Under the pieces are notes generated by a model, which worked only from the letters and a program-made list of their open reading frames with translations, was not told the origin of the DNA and did not search any database. 49,031 bases of DNA, from NCBI GenBank assembly GCA_026260175.1, contig JAKCWW010002808.1:4311-53341 (forward strand). Reading direction: 5' to 3'. The translations under genes and the position numbers were made by a program. Source of the stretch: Reticulitermes lucifugus (taxonomy: Eukaryota; Arthropoda; Insecta; Blattodea; Rhinotermitidae). Below are positions 1-11,940 of the stretch, one piece after another. Numbering within the stretch: position 1 is the stretch's first letter; each line of letters opens with the position of its first letter.

Positions 1-61
1 TACGCACCGGCCGCCTTTACCCCCCAGGAAAGATTCCTGGTACTCATTTCTGTTAGAGGCT
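1..61 (-). repeat. tRNA-derived SINE, subfamily B, truncated by window edge
   Basis: The first 61 bases are close to the reverse complement of 4078-4137, differing at only a few positions (shared blocks include cctggtactcatttctgtta). This is the body of the SINE described at 3960-4215, here on the minus strand. The tRNA-like head is not seen inside the window, so this copy is either 5'-truncated or rearranged. Confidence 0.8.
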
Positions 62-1775
62 GGAAACTCGATAGTGGTGACTTTAATAAAGATCTGTTGA
101 GAGGCTACAAATTTGGTTAATACCGGACAAAAAACGGGCACTTTACATGAAGACCTAGGAAGGTTTTACTGTTGACGGCAGTACGAAACATTTTGTAGCT
201 CGACAATAGTGCAAAGGAAATTTATTGTTACATTTCCATGGCAAAACTGAACACTTTCATAAGGTTCACAGCTATATGTAGTTAAAAAATATGAAAAATG
301 GAAAGTATTTGTGCCTTTCCATGGCAACAACTGTACGCGAACGCGCCACAGCCTTAAGTTATACGTGCATTTTCTATCTTGTTATTGTATTTGCATTAGA
401 TATAAAAGAAGTTATCAATATTAGATGCGTAGTGCAATAGAACGGACCTTGATCGTCGTGCAGTCTGTGCCAGTCGCTTTACAAATACGGCTCTAAGTTA
501 CAACAAGACGTGAGTTCTCTTCTCCAAATTCTCAGAGTGTGTAAGGGTGCAAGAGAGTGATGAGAATGGAAAACGCATAGCAGGATTTTGATTTTAGTGA
601 CTAAGTGTACGGTGGGTATTGATTACCGTTATTCGAATATGCGTTCTGGTCGCTGCAGAGCGCCACTGCATGGGTGGAGAGATATGCACAGTGTGCTATG
701 TTAAACGGCCTGCCCGAACTGTAATCGCTCAATTTATAGTGCTTTAAAATCGTTTTTGTGGTTTATAAGTCGTTATTAGTTTCCCACACCGCTGTTTACT
801 CTCCATATACTGCTCCCGCTTTATCGAAATTGACCTATAAATTATAAATGTGGATGACTATATTTTGGACCGTGTTCATTTGGCACAGTAGAAATTGCCT
901 TATAATTTTATTGCCCGGGAAATATGCAACACTGTAACCTGTCTTGTGCCTGTAGAGTGGAGTTTTGCAGTTATTTGGAGAAGATATGGCGCTGGTGGTC
1001 ACAGGTCTGAGTTTCAAGCCTTACGCACTGATGTGTACCAATCTGTTAGATGCTGAATGATGGCAGAAACTTGTACAATATAGGTCTGTCCAAATCTGCA
1101 ATGAATGATTCGTGGTAGCCAATAAATTAAAATGACTGTTGACGTTACGATACTTAACACCACGTAACTTTCTAATGTGAAAGAAATACGAGGCCACAGG
1201 TTTTACTCGTCGTTAGTAGGTATGCAGTATAGTGTCGTGTATGTGTAAAAGTAGGTATGTGTTTTAAATTGTAGTAACTACAAGTCATGTACTATATACT
1301 TATGGCTCGTTTTACAAGATGTTAATATATAAATGTTGGCATATACAGCGCAGAAAGTTAGAGTGAATTGGAAACGGCATGGAAGAAAGTGTTCGTGACC
1401 TAATTTGAAATACTGTGCTAGAATTTGTCAGTATGGTCTGCTGAAAATAATGAAAAATATGTCAGGGTAGTTGGTCTAAGGGAAAAGACCCAAACCCGTG
1501 ACTTGCGAGTATGAAGGATGAATGTTAACCACCCAGGTGCGATGTTCGGTGTGTGTGTGTGTGTGCTCGTATTCAGGTATGCACTTATGCAGGTATGTCT
1601 AGATGCCTAATGTGGACCTGCGTGTAGGCCTGCTTTATAATTAGGTGCCGTAAAATCACGATCTGAAAATCGGAAAGAATAGTGACGGCGGAAATTGCAA
1701 GTACAAATGTTGTTCCTTTTAGGAAAGGAAATTCGGAAAGTTTGTTAACGTTTCTGTTACTTGCATGCATGATTG
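62..1775. other. Unannotated A+T-rich stretch
   Basis: No coding region, RNA gene or recognisable transposon was found. Open frames here are about 60 codons, as expected by chance. A (GT)n run lies near the right end. Confidence 0.6.
1549..1567. repeat. (GT)n microsatellite
   Basis: Nine uninterrupted GT units followed by G. Confidence 0.95.
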
Positions 1776-1785
1776 ATAGGCCCAG

Positions 1786-2090
1786 CTAGGGGAAAACCCA
1801 GGCTAGTGCCGTTGCTAGGAGACGGAAAAACCACTTGGGGAAAAAACCAGGGCTCCTGAAATATCCATCGGTAAGGTACGGAGACAAAGCACTCGGGGGA
1901 AATCCGTCGCTGGAGTAAAGTCCAAACTAGAAAAAGGTGAAAACTCATTGCTCGAAGAAAACCCAAGGTAGAACCGTTACTGTGAAAAACCACTCGGAAT
2001 AAACCCATTGCTCAGGAAGAACCAAAACTGGACATATTAATAAGATAGAGGAAAATCCACCCGGATATCACCCAATGCTCAATTAAAATA
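1786..2090. repeat. Decayed minisatellite, about 30-bp units
   Basis: The segment is built from degenerate repeats of a phrase like ccattgctcgaggaaaaccc. Recurring landmarks are gttgctagga (1811), gtcgctggag, cattgctcga, gttactgtga, cattgctcag and caatgctcaa, each followed by an A-rich block such as gaaaaaccac or gaaaaccca. Units drift in length (about 25-55 bp) and have diverged strongly. No function is evident. Confidence 0.6.
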
Positions 2091-3135
2091 CCGTTGGCAG
2101 GATACAGCAAGCACACATTCTTGCTCCTCACATTTCAGTGTAGATTCCTCTGCCCGGGCACACTAGTCCCTAATAACCAAAAGGCCCATGAGACTAGATT
2201 AGTTCTCTGGGTTTGCAGCCATGCTTAATCAGTATTTATGGCAGTTGGCAGTCATCTGCGCCACTGATGGCCTGCAAAGCCTGGTGTGAGATTCAAAGAG
2301 TCGTCCAAAGACGACAGTGCCAACTGCAATAAAGATTAATAATGGTGACACAACTGAACGGGGAAAGAGAGAGAAATTGATTTTATGTTAATTCGTGTCA
2401 ACAAAGGACGGTTTGGCACCGTTTAGAGGGGGTTGCAGACTACATAATGACTGAGTTTGGAGGAAGCAGGTATCGATGCGAAGGGACGGGCGAACGGAAG
2501 CTAGGTAATCAAAAGAGAACTGTTTTGATCGTAATGTATAAGCTTCATTAATACCATTTGAACATGAAATTGCAGGTACTAACATATATACTGTAAGGAG
2601 CTTGTCTCTTATCGAAAGGGTTACATATACCACACTTTGTTGCATTCTGAAGGCTGTAAACCCTAACATCTAACACTGGAACAAGACATGGGGCGAATTT
2701 ATGAATCCATGCCTATTTAATGTTTCAATATGTGTACAAGGACTTCATATATTACGTAGAAGGAGTACGCGTTCTTCGCCCAGGTTGTGGCTGCTTCCCT
2801 TACAAGTATCACAAGATGTAGCAGGTAAAATTTAAATGAAGCCATAAAGTAAATATTAGAAACTTTGAAGTCCCTAATAAACCTATGGGACAGAGTCCGT
2901 TTCGAAAAGTTAAGGCTAATCATTACTCAGCTTGTCAAAACATTCCCGTATTTCATGGAATGTTCATGACCGCATTCAAAATAACCTGCCACTAGTCTCT
3001 ATTCAAATCCATATATCTAGTTTACTTAAATTCTGTTTCTTTAAGATCAATTTTTAATATTATCCTTGTCTCTAAGCCTAGATTTCTAATCGGTGTATTT
3101 TCTTCGTCGTTATCCAACAAAATAATTCGACCATT
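2091..3135. other. Unannotated stretch
   Basis: I see no gene or recognisable mobile element. Short open frames on the minus strand (up to 93 codons) show no family resemblance. Confidence 0.55.
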
Positions 3136-3139
3136 TTTC

Positions 3140-3324
3140 TTCTATCCCTTGTGTGCCCCATATCTTTTCCCTCATCCTCCTTGATTTGGCCAATATTTTG
3201 CAAGCATTAAAAATTATGAAGTTCCTCATTATGCAGTTTTATCCAGCCTCCTCTTTCTTCCTCCTTCCTAGGTTCAAGTATCTTTTTCAGCACTCCATTC
3301 TCGAACTACCTCAGTCTGTTGGCC
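3140..3324 (-). pseudogene. LINE reverse-transcriptase C-terminal remnant
   Basis: Read on the minus strand, the stretch from about 3324 downward gives LR*FEN, then VLKKILEPRKEE, then KLHNEELHN, then (after a frame change) RRMR followed by a tryptophan. This order (LRVFEN, VLRKIFGP, WRKLHNEELHNLY, IKSRRMRWAGH) is the conserved block at the C-terminal end of endonuclease/reverse-transcriptase proteins of common arthropod non-LTR retrotransposons. An in-frame stop replaces the valine of LRVFEN, and a frameshift follows LHNEELHNF. The catalytic core of the RT is absent, so this is a dead 5'-truncated copy. The same family appears at 13840 (+) and 30968 (+). Confidence 0.8.
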
Positions 3325-3780
3325 TTCATGTGAGAGACCATTTTTATATCGACACAAAAGAGCAAGCAAAGTTATAATTCTGCATGTTTTAATCCTCACG
3401 TTCTAGAGAGATAACAAGTAAACAAAATAAATTTAATCCAAAAATTATCACCGAATTTAATGTGCCCTTAACCCTTTTATAAATGTAATTTTCATTTTTA
3501 ATGCTGTTAAAAATAATTTAAATTTACGACAATTCACAATATTTATTACGGATCTTCAAATTCTGATTTTTCCTGTAGTGTGTGAGAAGCACAAAATATT
3601 AGTGTATTGTACTTGCTTACAGCAACTAATAGGCATTTTGTGTCTGTTTTGTAGAGTTTATATTTTCTTCCAAACAAGAAACACGGCAATCACAGACCGG
3701 AAGCTGACACGAGTAATACTTGACCAACGGATGCACTCCTATTATACGTTTTTGTATTTAAAATACAGTCGCTGTGAATT
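3325..3780. other. A+T-rich unannotated stretch
   Basis: No gene is seen. The open frame at 3578-3856 runs into the hammerhead-like motif and looks fortuitous. Confidence 0.5.
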
Positions 3781-3828
3781 AGTCCGACATGTTTCGATAC
3801 CTTGTTGGGACCATCATCAGGGACTTTT
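3781..3828 (-). ncRNA. Hammerhead ribozyme-like motif (ACAUGU class)
   Basis: On the minus strand the core CTGATGA is at 3820-3814 and GAAAC at 3795-3791. Stem II is GGTCCC, loop AACAA, GGTATC, with one mismatch and one G-U. After GAA comes ACATGT, a self-complementary six-base stem III, then C (the H17 cleavage position), then GGACT, which pairs perfectly with AGTCC just upstream of the core to form stem I. All required core positions are present. With no loop on stem III, cleavage would be expected mainly in a dimer. It stands alone, with no inverted partner nearby. Hammerheads of this minimal type are known from Penelope-like retroelements and retrozymes. Activity is inferred. Confidence 0.7.
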
Positions 3829-3954
3829 TAATTATAAATTACGCATTACAAACTAACAATATAACCTCCTGCAAGTAAACAGACAATTTCCGGTACACAG
3901 TGGATCAGGGACCCAACAGAGAGATAGCCTACAGCTGTAACCTTTATACATTCA

Positions 3955-4215
3955 TTCTGTAGTCTGTCTTACGACTGCGCTACAAGCCGAAAAGTCGCGG
4001 GTTCGATTCCCGATGGTGTCATTGAAATTTTTCATTTACATAATCCTTCCGGCCGCACTATGGCCCTGGGGTAGACTCAGCCTCTAACAGAAATGAGTAC
4101 CAGGAATATTTCCTGGGGAATAAAGGTGGCCGGTACCTTCATGTGCCGATTGTCTAGAAATCTGGGAGCCTCAACCTCCTAGAACCCTAAAAAGGCCTGT
4201 CCAGGCCTGTAGTGG
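3955..4215 (+). repeat. tRNA-derived SINE, subfamily B
   Basis: The left part contains a perfect internal promoter B box (GGTTCGATTCC, within gggttcgattcccg at about 3999-4012), preceded by a tRNA-like stretch with gactgcgctac. The A box is decayed. The body from 4066 reads ccctggggtagactcagcct and continues with gtaccagg, tttcctgggg and aaaggtggccggta. It aligns with the body of the other SINE group (26384, 13475) but carries its own substitutions, so the two are related subfamilies. A 3' part with gcctcaacctcctagaaccc and gcctgtccaggcctgtagtg follows. The copy is diverged and presumably inactive. Confidence 0.8.
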
Positions 4216-4431
4216 GATTGCTCTACCTTTTACGATTTCCTGGCATATTAACCTCCAATAAGTTGTGGAGAAGGCCTTTAAAACTTTAAGCGCATCACTA
4301 GCTTTCTGTTAAGTAATACTAGTAAGAGACAAATTTTGTATCAATGTACTGTTAACAACAGGTAGGTAAAAAATGCAAAGTTCACCCTATAACATGTCAC
4401 GAAATCGGAGTTGAGGTATAGTCCTACTGTT

Positions 4432-4508
4432 CTTTAACCTAGGTGCTTGATGGAGGTAGGTGATCAAGGGTACGCCCTGGTCGTTTTACCCCCCTGGAAA
4501 AAGCCTTG
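4432..4508 (-). repeat. SINE fragment, subfamily A-like
   Basis: ttaacctaggtgcttgatgg, then tacgccctggtcgttttacc and ccctggaaaaagcc match the central body of the minus-strand SINE at 13540-13605 (ttaacctcggcactaaatgg, cacgccctggccgctttacc). Only about 75 bp remain. Confidence 0.7.
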
Positions 4509-5685
4509 CTGGCCATTTTAACAATAATTAACTTTATAATTAATACATTTTATGAGAAAGGGTGACGTTCGACTTCATCTTTGCTGCCCTATCCTCTTAT
4601 AACCACTGCATACACATGGCCTATCTTCTACTTACTTTGGTTGCTTATGCTGGCGTTCTGCTTTAACAAATCTGAATCCCCTAATAGAAATTACGGATTA
4701 AAATCAAGGCCAAAAGGCCTCTATTCGCACTATGCACTCTTTTAATATTTGGAATCAATATTTCGACGGATGAAAATATTAAGAGTGGGTTCTTGTAAAC
4801 ACAGTAATGATCTTTCTGGTTTAATAAACAGCTAGAAATTTCTTAAAAAGCTCGGATACTCTTGGCTTCTCAAGAAGAAGCCTGCTCCCTGGGTGATTTA
4901 CGCTGCCCCACGTTTCCTGCGTTTAGTCACCTGCTTCTAAGCCTGTCCGGCCTGTCCATGTGGGACTTACAAAGGGGCACCCCAAGAACTCCGATTCCCC
5001 CCCCCCAGCATCATTCCACCAGTTTTTCTTACCATACTTCACGTATCTACCACTGACGCTGTATAATCTGAGACACTGGACGCGTAGTCAAAAAAAAAGA
5101 AAGCTTTTCTATTTCTTTCTGAAGAGACTTGTAAAGGAACAGCGTCATTAGACATGAATAATAGTAATTATTATTTGTAGTGTCTTTTGCTAATAATGTT
5201 ATTCTAGTAAACATTTATATTGGATGAAACTGTTTGCTTGTTTTTGATAAGTTTATGTGGGCTTACTTCTTACGTTCAGAGTTGTATCTTTAGTAGTTTT
5301 GGCTTACTCGTATCCGTTACTATCTCTTACACGTTTATGTTAAATTATTAACAATTTTTAATAAGTGTGTAATGAAAGTTATGTGATTTTAATATAAGGA
5401 CAGAAGTGATTCAGTGGATGGTAGACGTATTATGAGAAAGGTTTGAATAGCACATTCTATGTTTAATTGCAATGTATTGCTAAGTGAAAGTGAAGAAAAT
5501 CTATCCCAGTCATTCTTGCTTATTGAACGACAACTTATTTGCTGATGAAAGTATAGAGTGAACAAAATGTAGGTAAGTTTTAGTTGAAAAATTGAAAATA
5601 ACTGCAAATCTAACATTAGAGAGGGGCAGTGTATTTAACATTTCAAAGTTGAAACAACAATGGGCTTACGCTTATATATGCCAAA
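4509..5685. other. Unannotated stretch with a C10 run
   Basis: No gene is recognised. A run of ten C occurs at 4997-5006. The moderately GC-rich block 4862-5010 may be an unrecognised repeat. Confidence 0.5.
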
Positions 5686-5687
5686 TA

Positions 5688-6130
5688 CTTCTTTCTTCTT
5701 CTTCTTCTCCTCCTCCTCCTTCTTCTCCTCCTCAAGCGTTACAGTCCTTGTGGACCTAGGTTCCAATAAAATTTTTCTCCATTGTAGACAGTCTCTGGCT
5801 TTTGCCTGCCTGTCTTTTATTGCCATTATATTTATATCCCCTTATACCGCGTCTCTCCATCTTTTACGTGGTATTTTTCTTTTCCTTTTCTCTTCTATTG
5901 TAGCTTTTGCAATTTGTTTGGCATTCTTGGGTTTTCATCCTTTTAGTATGAGCATACCATCTTAGTCGGAGGGATTTTATAAATTTTACATCATTCTCTT
6001 GTAATATATCATTTATCTCATTTTTTCGTATAATCAAGCGTTCTCCTTCTTTTACATTCTTTTACTGGTTCAAATATTTTCCTTACAATCTTTATTTCAA
6101 ATACTCTGAACACGCTCGTTTCTTCCGTGG
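5688..6130 (-). pseudogene. LINE reverse-transcriptase C-terminal remnant with GAA-rich 3' end
   Basis: Minus-strand reading from about 6120 downward gives VFRVFEIKIVRKIFEPVKE, then NEINDIL and FIKSLRLRW, then MAIKDRQAKARDCLQWRKIL at 5826 and below. It ends in a run of GAA/GGA codons (plus strand TTC/TCC, 5690-5735). The order VFRVFE-KIVRKI-GP, KSLRLRWYGH, RDEV and K-RQ-ARDR--WRKIVLEA is typical of the extreme C-terminus of insect LINE endonuclease/RT proteins. Stops and frameshifts separate the blocks (for example after the second block), so no complete product is possible. The purine-rich tract is probably the expanded 3' end of the element. Confidence 0.8.
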
Positions 6131-6139
6131 TCATATGCT

Positions 6140-7140
6140 TAACACTATGGAAGAATTAAATATCACTATAAACCAGAAATAATACTGGTTACGTATTATT
6201 TTGAAAAGTTTCCTTGTTCATTGTTGAACTTTGTGTTGTGTGCTTGATCTGTACGCTCATCAGGCACAAAGTATCACTAGCAGCTTTTAAATAGCAGTAA
6301 TATTTGTGACTAGTGAAGTGTGTTATTTGACGACGCTGTAGTTTGCTGAGATATAGTGTCGGGGATCGATGAATGAATGAATGAGTATGGAGCATTGGTG
6401 GAATTACGCTTATTGAAAAAACAAGTTTATTGGAAGAAAAACCTGTCCCAGTGCCATTTATTCCACCAAAAATCCCATACAGACTGGCAATGTGTTGAAA
6501 TCGAGTCTCCGCAGTAAAAGTCTGGCGACTAACACTTTAGCCTTGGTACATCCAATATTTACGAAGAGGCCCAGAAAAGACAAAGAGAATTGAGGTTAAA
6601 TTTAACATTTTTCATAAAACACCATATTTCGTGGCACGACAAACTTAATTCGTCTTGAAGTTGAATTTTTTCTACAGTTACTTTCAGCAGTTGGTTCCAA
6701 CAACAGAACTGCAGAAAAAAACAAACCCATTTTCTTGGCCAATTCAGAGTATGTTCCCACTAAGTTGAGTAGATTTACCCTACCTCATTTACATAGTGAT
6801 GCGTTAGGTCAAACTGAAGGAATGAAATGCCTGTTACCATTCCCTCATACTTGTGTTGTAGGGATCTGGACGTCTTGAACCATTTATAAGGACAGTATAT
6901 AAGGATCAGTGGATATTCTCAAGGAGTGTTAGGAGGTAAAGGTTCTGTTAAGCTTATACCAGTGGCTCAGGAATGGCCGATGCGGTAAAGGAAGTTGAGT
7001 TAGAGTGTTTTTCCTCCGGAAAAAAATGTCTGCAATTCCACGAATCTTTTTCTGGAGTTGTAGACAAAGTATCCTGGACATTACCCTGACCTAAGCTTTA
7101 AATATGGACTCGTTTGAAGGAAAAGAGATGCTAAATAGAG
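6140..7140. other. Mostly unannotated; possible old repeat at 6430-6560
   Basis: The block 6430-6560 (aagaaaaacctgtcccagtg, then ttattccaccaaaaatccc) recalls a repeat seen from memory in many insect predicted proteins (EKTCPS-TLSTTNP strings). I cannot verify this here. The rest shows nothing recognisable. Confidence 0.3.
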
Positions 7141-7195
7141 GAAAATATATTATTATAAATATATATAAAATATATATATAAAATAGATTATATTG
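7139..7195. repeat. AT-rich low-complexity tract
   Basis: Irregular alternation of ATAT, TTATTA and ATAAAATA units immediately upstream of the SINE at 7218. Confidence 0.8.
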
Positions 7196-7217
7196 AGGCA
7201 TATATACATGTCTAGTA

Positions 7218-7530
7218 GAGTAGCCGGAATAACGTAGTCGGAATGGCGACTAGGCTACAGACTGGAAAACGGAGGAACCTTGGTTCTATTCGCGAGAGAA
7301 CAAAAGCATTTATCTCCCGCCCAGCTTTCAGAACAGTTCTGGGGCCCACCCATCCTCCTATTCTCATGGTACCAGAGCGCTTTCTCCCTGGGTTAAAGCG
7401 GCCTAGCCATAACGCTGATTACTCAACTCCATTTAGTGCCGATGTTAAGAAACAATGGAGGCTGCACTTCCACCTCTCCACTTGCATTCATGGCGTGTAC
7501 AGGACAACTCCTACATATTCAGTAGGCCTA
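7218..7530 (+). repeat. tRNA-derived SINE, subfamily A, diverged copy
   Basis: The A box-like element taacgtagtcgg lies at 7230-7241, with a degenerate B box (GGTTCTATTCG) from 7282. The body follows the same order as the copy at 26384: cccgcccagc, ggggcccacccatcctcc, ctccctgggttaaagcggcc, ccgatgttaag and a terminal cttgcattcatggc. The 138-codon open frame covering it (7243-7659) is a chance reading of the SINE and not a gene. Its translation contains PGLKRPS, the usual signature of this repeat. Confidence 0.85.
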
Positions 7531-10500
7531 CGGCCAAAGGAGATATGTTTACCTGTGTTGTTTCTTCCTGGACTGCTACACGGAAGGCAGAGTACTGAAG
7601 CTGCGGTTTGCACATTTCTGAGATTTATTATAATTCAATCTCTGTGTGTCTCGCACTAAAATTGTAAGTACGTGCATTTGTGGTCAAAATATTACCATTT
7701 AACTTATAACGGGCAGGTGTTAGCAACCCGAAAACAGTACAAATTATTCCACGCTGTAGTGTGTTCCATGGAGGAATTCACTTAGTGGAAACATTCCTAG
7801 GTGGAGGGGGGAGTGGAGTTTATATCAGTTGTAGTGCTGGGCCACACTAATTTACAGGGAGTAGGGTTTGGTGTCGTAGTTACAAGATAAGTTACGGTAG
7901 GTTAATGATTATTTTGTGATTAATTTAACGACGGTACATAGTAGAAAGATTAGTCAACAGTGGATCCGAAAGGATGTAGACAGAAGTAATCGTGGACTGA
8001 AGAAAGCCACGTAGAACTTCAGTCAGGTGATCGGTCTCCGGGCTGAAATTTTAACACTGGGCCCCTCGCAACGGAAAACTCTCTGTTCACTGAAAAGTGA
8101 CGTTGGGTGTAGTCGCTATTGTTTTGCACAATATATGGTTATTTGCAGTAAACAGTTTCAGAGTGGCCTAGGGATATAAATATGACTTATAAGACCTTAC
8201 AATGTTTATCCTAAACTCTCATTTTGCGAGGAAAATAATTTTTGGACTGTAACTTACTATTCCACTACACTTACGCTTCTCCAAAGAGTTTTCTTGTGCT
8301 TAAATAAACGAGAATGAGGAGGGAGGAAAGGACAATAAATACTCTATAGTTCTGAAGGGAGAATCGGAAGATATATTAAAACGGATCTTAAGAAAAGAGT
8401 GTATAAATGTCCTGTCTTGATGACTGGACTCAGGGTAGGTTCCCTTGCGGCATCTTGTGAAATATATTTCCCACAGAAGGCCGAGGATTCTTTGATTGGT
8501 TATGCGACTGTTAGCTTCTCAAGGACCCTCTTATACGGAATTAGTAAAGGTAATGTACACGCAAAGTTTTCCCTGTGCATGCCGTGAGGCATAAGAAGGC
8601 GGTGTGTGTTTTATCATGGCACCAAAGACTTGCATTGCAAATTACCCTTTTACAGGCCTTTCCTTTCTATATGCACCATTCGCTTTGACAATACAGAACC
8701 ACACATTTTTCCACACAGTCTGTTTACATGTTTATTAAAATTATAGGAATAAAGACTGATTATTTCCTGAAAAATATTAACCCATTAGTCTTGGAAAGCT
8801 GTTTCCTGTGAGGTTTGAACTGAAGTTTTAAATATTGTTTAGATGAAATAGGCTAGTGTAAGACCGAAGAATTTTACCCTTCTTTCGTTTAGGCCACACA
8901 AACTGTTTAATACTTATCCGGTGAAACAGACAGGAGACAAATCTTTGCAGAAGAATTCTGTGATTGTTAAAATACAGCAGCTACAATTTTAGGGAGTACT
9001 GTGCGTGTTTAAATGTCGGACTGCGGCTAGAAATCCATTTTAAAGTTCCAGAGGTTATCCAACTTGTTCATTTTGTTTCCAAGTTTGTCTCTGTTCTAGA
9101 TCCGATGTCGAGTCTGTACCCAAATTCCAGGTTGCACTACATGCTCCTCATACAGACGTCCCAATAACAGCAAATGTCCACCTCACTGTAGCCCTCCGAA
9201 ATTTATCACAATTCTTCCCTGTGCAATAAATGTCAAAATTCAGCCCACACAGAATAGGAGCTCACCCTCTTTCCCCCTGTGCATATTCAAGGCAGCCACT
9301 TCCCGTTGCCCCGTTTCTGCATTTCTCAAGCTCTGTCTAGCCTCCACCCCAGCTTAATTAGAAGGACGACCGGCCACTGCATGGGAACCTTCTGAAATCA
9401 TAATGTGTTCTGTTTTCCTGTAATAAGTGTATTGAGGCCTACAGTCCCACAACTTCCTCTTTTTTCTCTGTACTACTCTATCTTTTCAGCGTTTCTTCTC
9501 TTTTCTTCCTCTCCTCTGCTTTGCCTCTTCATTTTCTCATATCTGTACACTTTTTCTTTTTCCCGTCATATTCGCTTTTACCGTTCCCGTTTGTTTCTCT
9601 CGCCTTTTCAGTCACGCAAAGCTGAATTTTCTCTTCAACGCTGCACCTGCTATATCTCTCCCGGAACGTTGACAACACTTTCCGATTCTAACTTGCGTGT
9701 TTTATAAATTTAGGCATCTCTTTCATGGAAGATTTTGTCGCTGTAAAGATAGGTAGTCACTTCTAAACTTGATAAAGTAGTGTGGATGGGCTTATGAACA
9801 TCAATCATGATATTAAGGGTGTACCACACAGGTTTTGTTTTGTACGACTGCTGGAAGTCCGAGTGATTGATTGATAATCTGTCCACGGCCACCTGTGGTG
9901 CTACTTCGGTAAATATTTGTTGTTTCCGTGCTCTTTTTGCTGACGTGCGACTGAGCCCTCACCGGTACTCCGTCACTCATGATTACACTGCGAGTGGTCA
10001 CATATGCGCCATTTGCTTGCTTTACTGAACTCTGCGTTGCAGAAATTCATTCATTCATTCTATCACAGCAGCGACAGATTTTAATCAGTCACGTAGAAAT
10101 GGCAAAATGACAACCTGACTGCTGTGTTCCCTTTGACACCGGCTCGAGTTGACGTGAAAGAAAGCGTGTAATTAACTTTTAAACAGTTCAAATTAATAGT
10201 GTTTGAAACAAATGCTTTATATACTTTCCATAAACCACGTCTTCTGCACTGGTTAGCCGGAATGATTTTAAATATTCCGTTTTAAAGGGTTTGTAGACAA
10301 GTTGCAGTAGGATTTTAATGTGTGTGATTAGTTACAAGAAGTCCATTTTTATTTCTGACTTTATTTAAATAGATTTCTTAATTAATTGATGTATTGTACA
10401 GCCAGGAAAAGAGACAGACAGAACGACTGACGTGGCTTGTTAATTTTACTCTGAAGAAGGGCCTCTGTTATTTGGACTTGACATACGTTCCGAAGGAATT

Positions 10501-10820
10501 CGTAACGGCGCGAAATAGAGTAATGTGAACTTATAAACATGCATTATTTATGTAAGTATTATGTGCTTACTTTCTCCCATCATTACAAGAGAGCAACTGT
10601 AAGATCAGTGATGTTTAAAACGTTTGCTTCTCTAAACTACAATATTGTGCACTCTCTTCACGACAAAAGTTATGCTAATATCTAATGATCGTACTTTTTT
10701 CGATATTACTAATTTAATCTTTAATAGGTTTCATAAAGGTCACAAACAACCATTTAAATCACAGTGGTAAATTTATAAGACCTGCTGTTACGTTCGAAAT
10801 CCGTCATTCCTCCCACAGAG
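7531..10820. other. Long stretch without recognised features
   Basis: Nothing beyond short chance frames was found. A pyrimidine-rich block at about 9440-9610 gives a 100-codon frame of low-complexity F/S/L composition. It has no recognisable domain and is not called as a gene. Confidence 0.5.
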
Positions 10821-10821
10821 C

Positions 10822-10844
10822 ATATATATATATATATATATATG
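10822..10844. repeat. (AT)n microsatellite
   Basis: Uninterrupted AT alternation over 23 bases. Confidence 0.95.
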
Positions 10845-11044
10845 CGTTTCGTAGTATTCTAAGAATAAATGTACATTATTTCACTAAAAGGCCCTGACTA
10901 AAGTCTTATTTTGTAATGCAAAGTGGAAAATAAATTTTTAAATGCAAGTTTTATGGGAGATTTAAGGTTCTCATTGCCATAACTATGAAAATTCCTGCCT
11001 ACTGGGACGTGGACATAGTGTACCTTGGTAAATATATAACGTTT

Positions 11045-11101
11045 GGAGGAAAGCACTTCCTCCGCCTTCGAGTTTATATTCTACCCTGTAGGTGGAGGAA
11101 G
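11045..11101. repeat. Compound hairpin
   Basis: cttcctccgcct (11056-11067) pairs with aggtggaggaag (11090-11101), 11 of 12 positions, over a 22-base loop. The left arm can alternatively pair with ggaggaa just upstream (11045-11051). It could be a terminal hairpin of an unrecognised element. Its role is unknown. Confidence 0.45.
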
Positions 11102-11899
11102 AACGTTTTTGGTAATTATATACCGAACTAAATGGTGTCACATTCAAAAGTCCAGTAATTCTAATTATGTAGATGAATTTCAGGCCTCTCTATGTGTTGA
11201 TATTTAATCAATCGAAAATAAATACTTATAAACAAACTTCTTGGCACAGAATGATTCTAAATGCTGTACTTGCCTTCCAAAATTACATGATAATATGCGT
11301 AATTGGATTTGGCATTTGGAAGCAAATAAATGTCGAGATAAACAATCGACACCTTGACTGTGGCGAAGCAAACATTTTACTGTGCAACGTAAACCAGTTT
11401 TCAATCCTCCATATTTTCCTGTTACTCACAGGTAATGTTAGTTCATGTACGTCCGTACACTAAAGCTGAATACACACAAAACACAAGTGTTGGTGGTGAT
11501 AGCGTTTTTTAAATGAAATGGGAAATTATTTCTTACAAAATTATAACACTGAAATATCAAGAAAACAATATGTTTTGTCCAGTAACGTTCTATTGTACTC
11601 ATATGTAGATAATGTACATTTACAGTTTTGTTGATTTAGACGGTGCTTTGAAGGTACAGCACTTAAAAATCCTCAAAAGGTGAAGTAAAATTATAATATT
11701 AAATGAAGGGGTTTAAGGCGTAAAATAGACCGAATGATATTTCATTAATTTAGCGCATATATTTCTACGAAATCGGGAAAATTTAATCACAACTTATGAG
11801 TCTCCATTTTATCCTCGTCTTAATGACGGAGTATCACACCTAAGTATAATTGAAGATTATGGGCTTCTGCGGTGTGACACCGTGTAGTCTGGTAGGTCA

Positions 11900-11940
11900 T
11901 TACAAACGTTTCTGAGAAACTGACTTTTTTATATTCAGGG
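11900..11940 (-). ncRNA. Decayed hammerhead-like motif (ACGU class)
   Basis: On the minus strand CTGAATA (11938-11932; one mismatch to CTGANGA) and GAAACGTTTGTAAT (from 11912 downward) frame a pairing-poor stem II. The flank gtgtagtctggtaggtcatt (11883-11902) resembles the arm of the fold-back at 27508. It is a single arm with no inverted partner, and is probably inactive. Confidence 0.4.

Noticed and set aside
3960..4015. Possible genuine tRNA gene (perfect B box)
   Set aside because: No acceptor stem or A box consistent with a cloverleaf. The sequence runs straight into the SINE body.
7243..7659. 138-codon open frame, plus strand
   Set aside because: It is a chance translation of the SINE at 7218-7530. 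The A box, B box remnants and body align with the other copies.
9405..9707. 100-codon frame rich in F, S and L
   Set aside because: Comes from a pyrimidine-rich tract. No domain or signal is recognisable.
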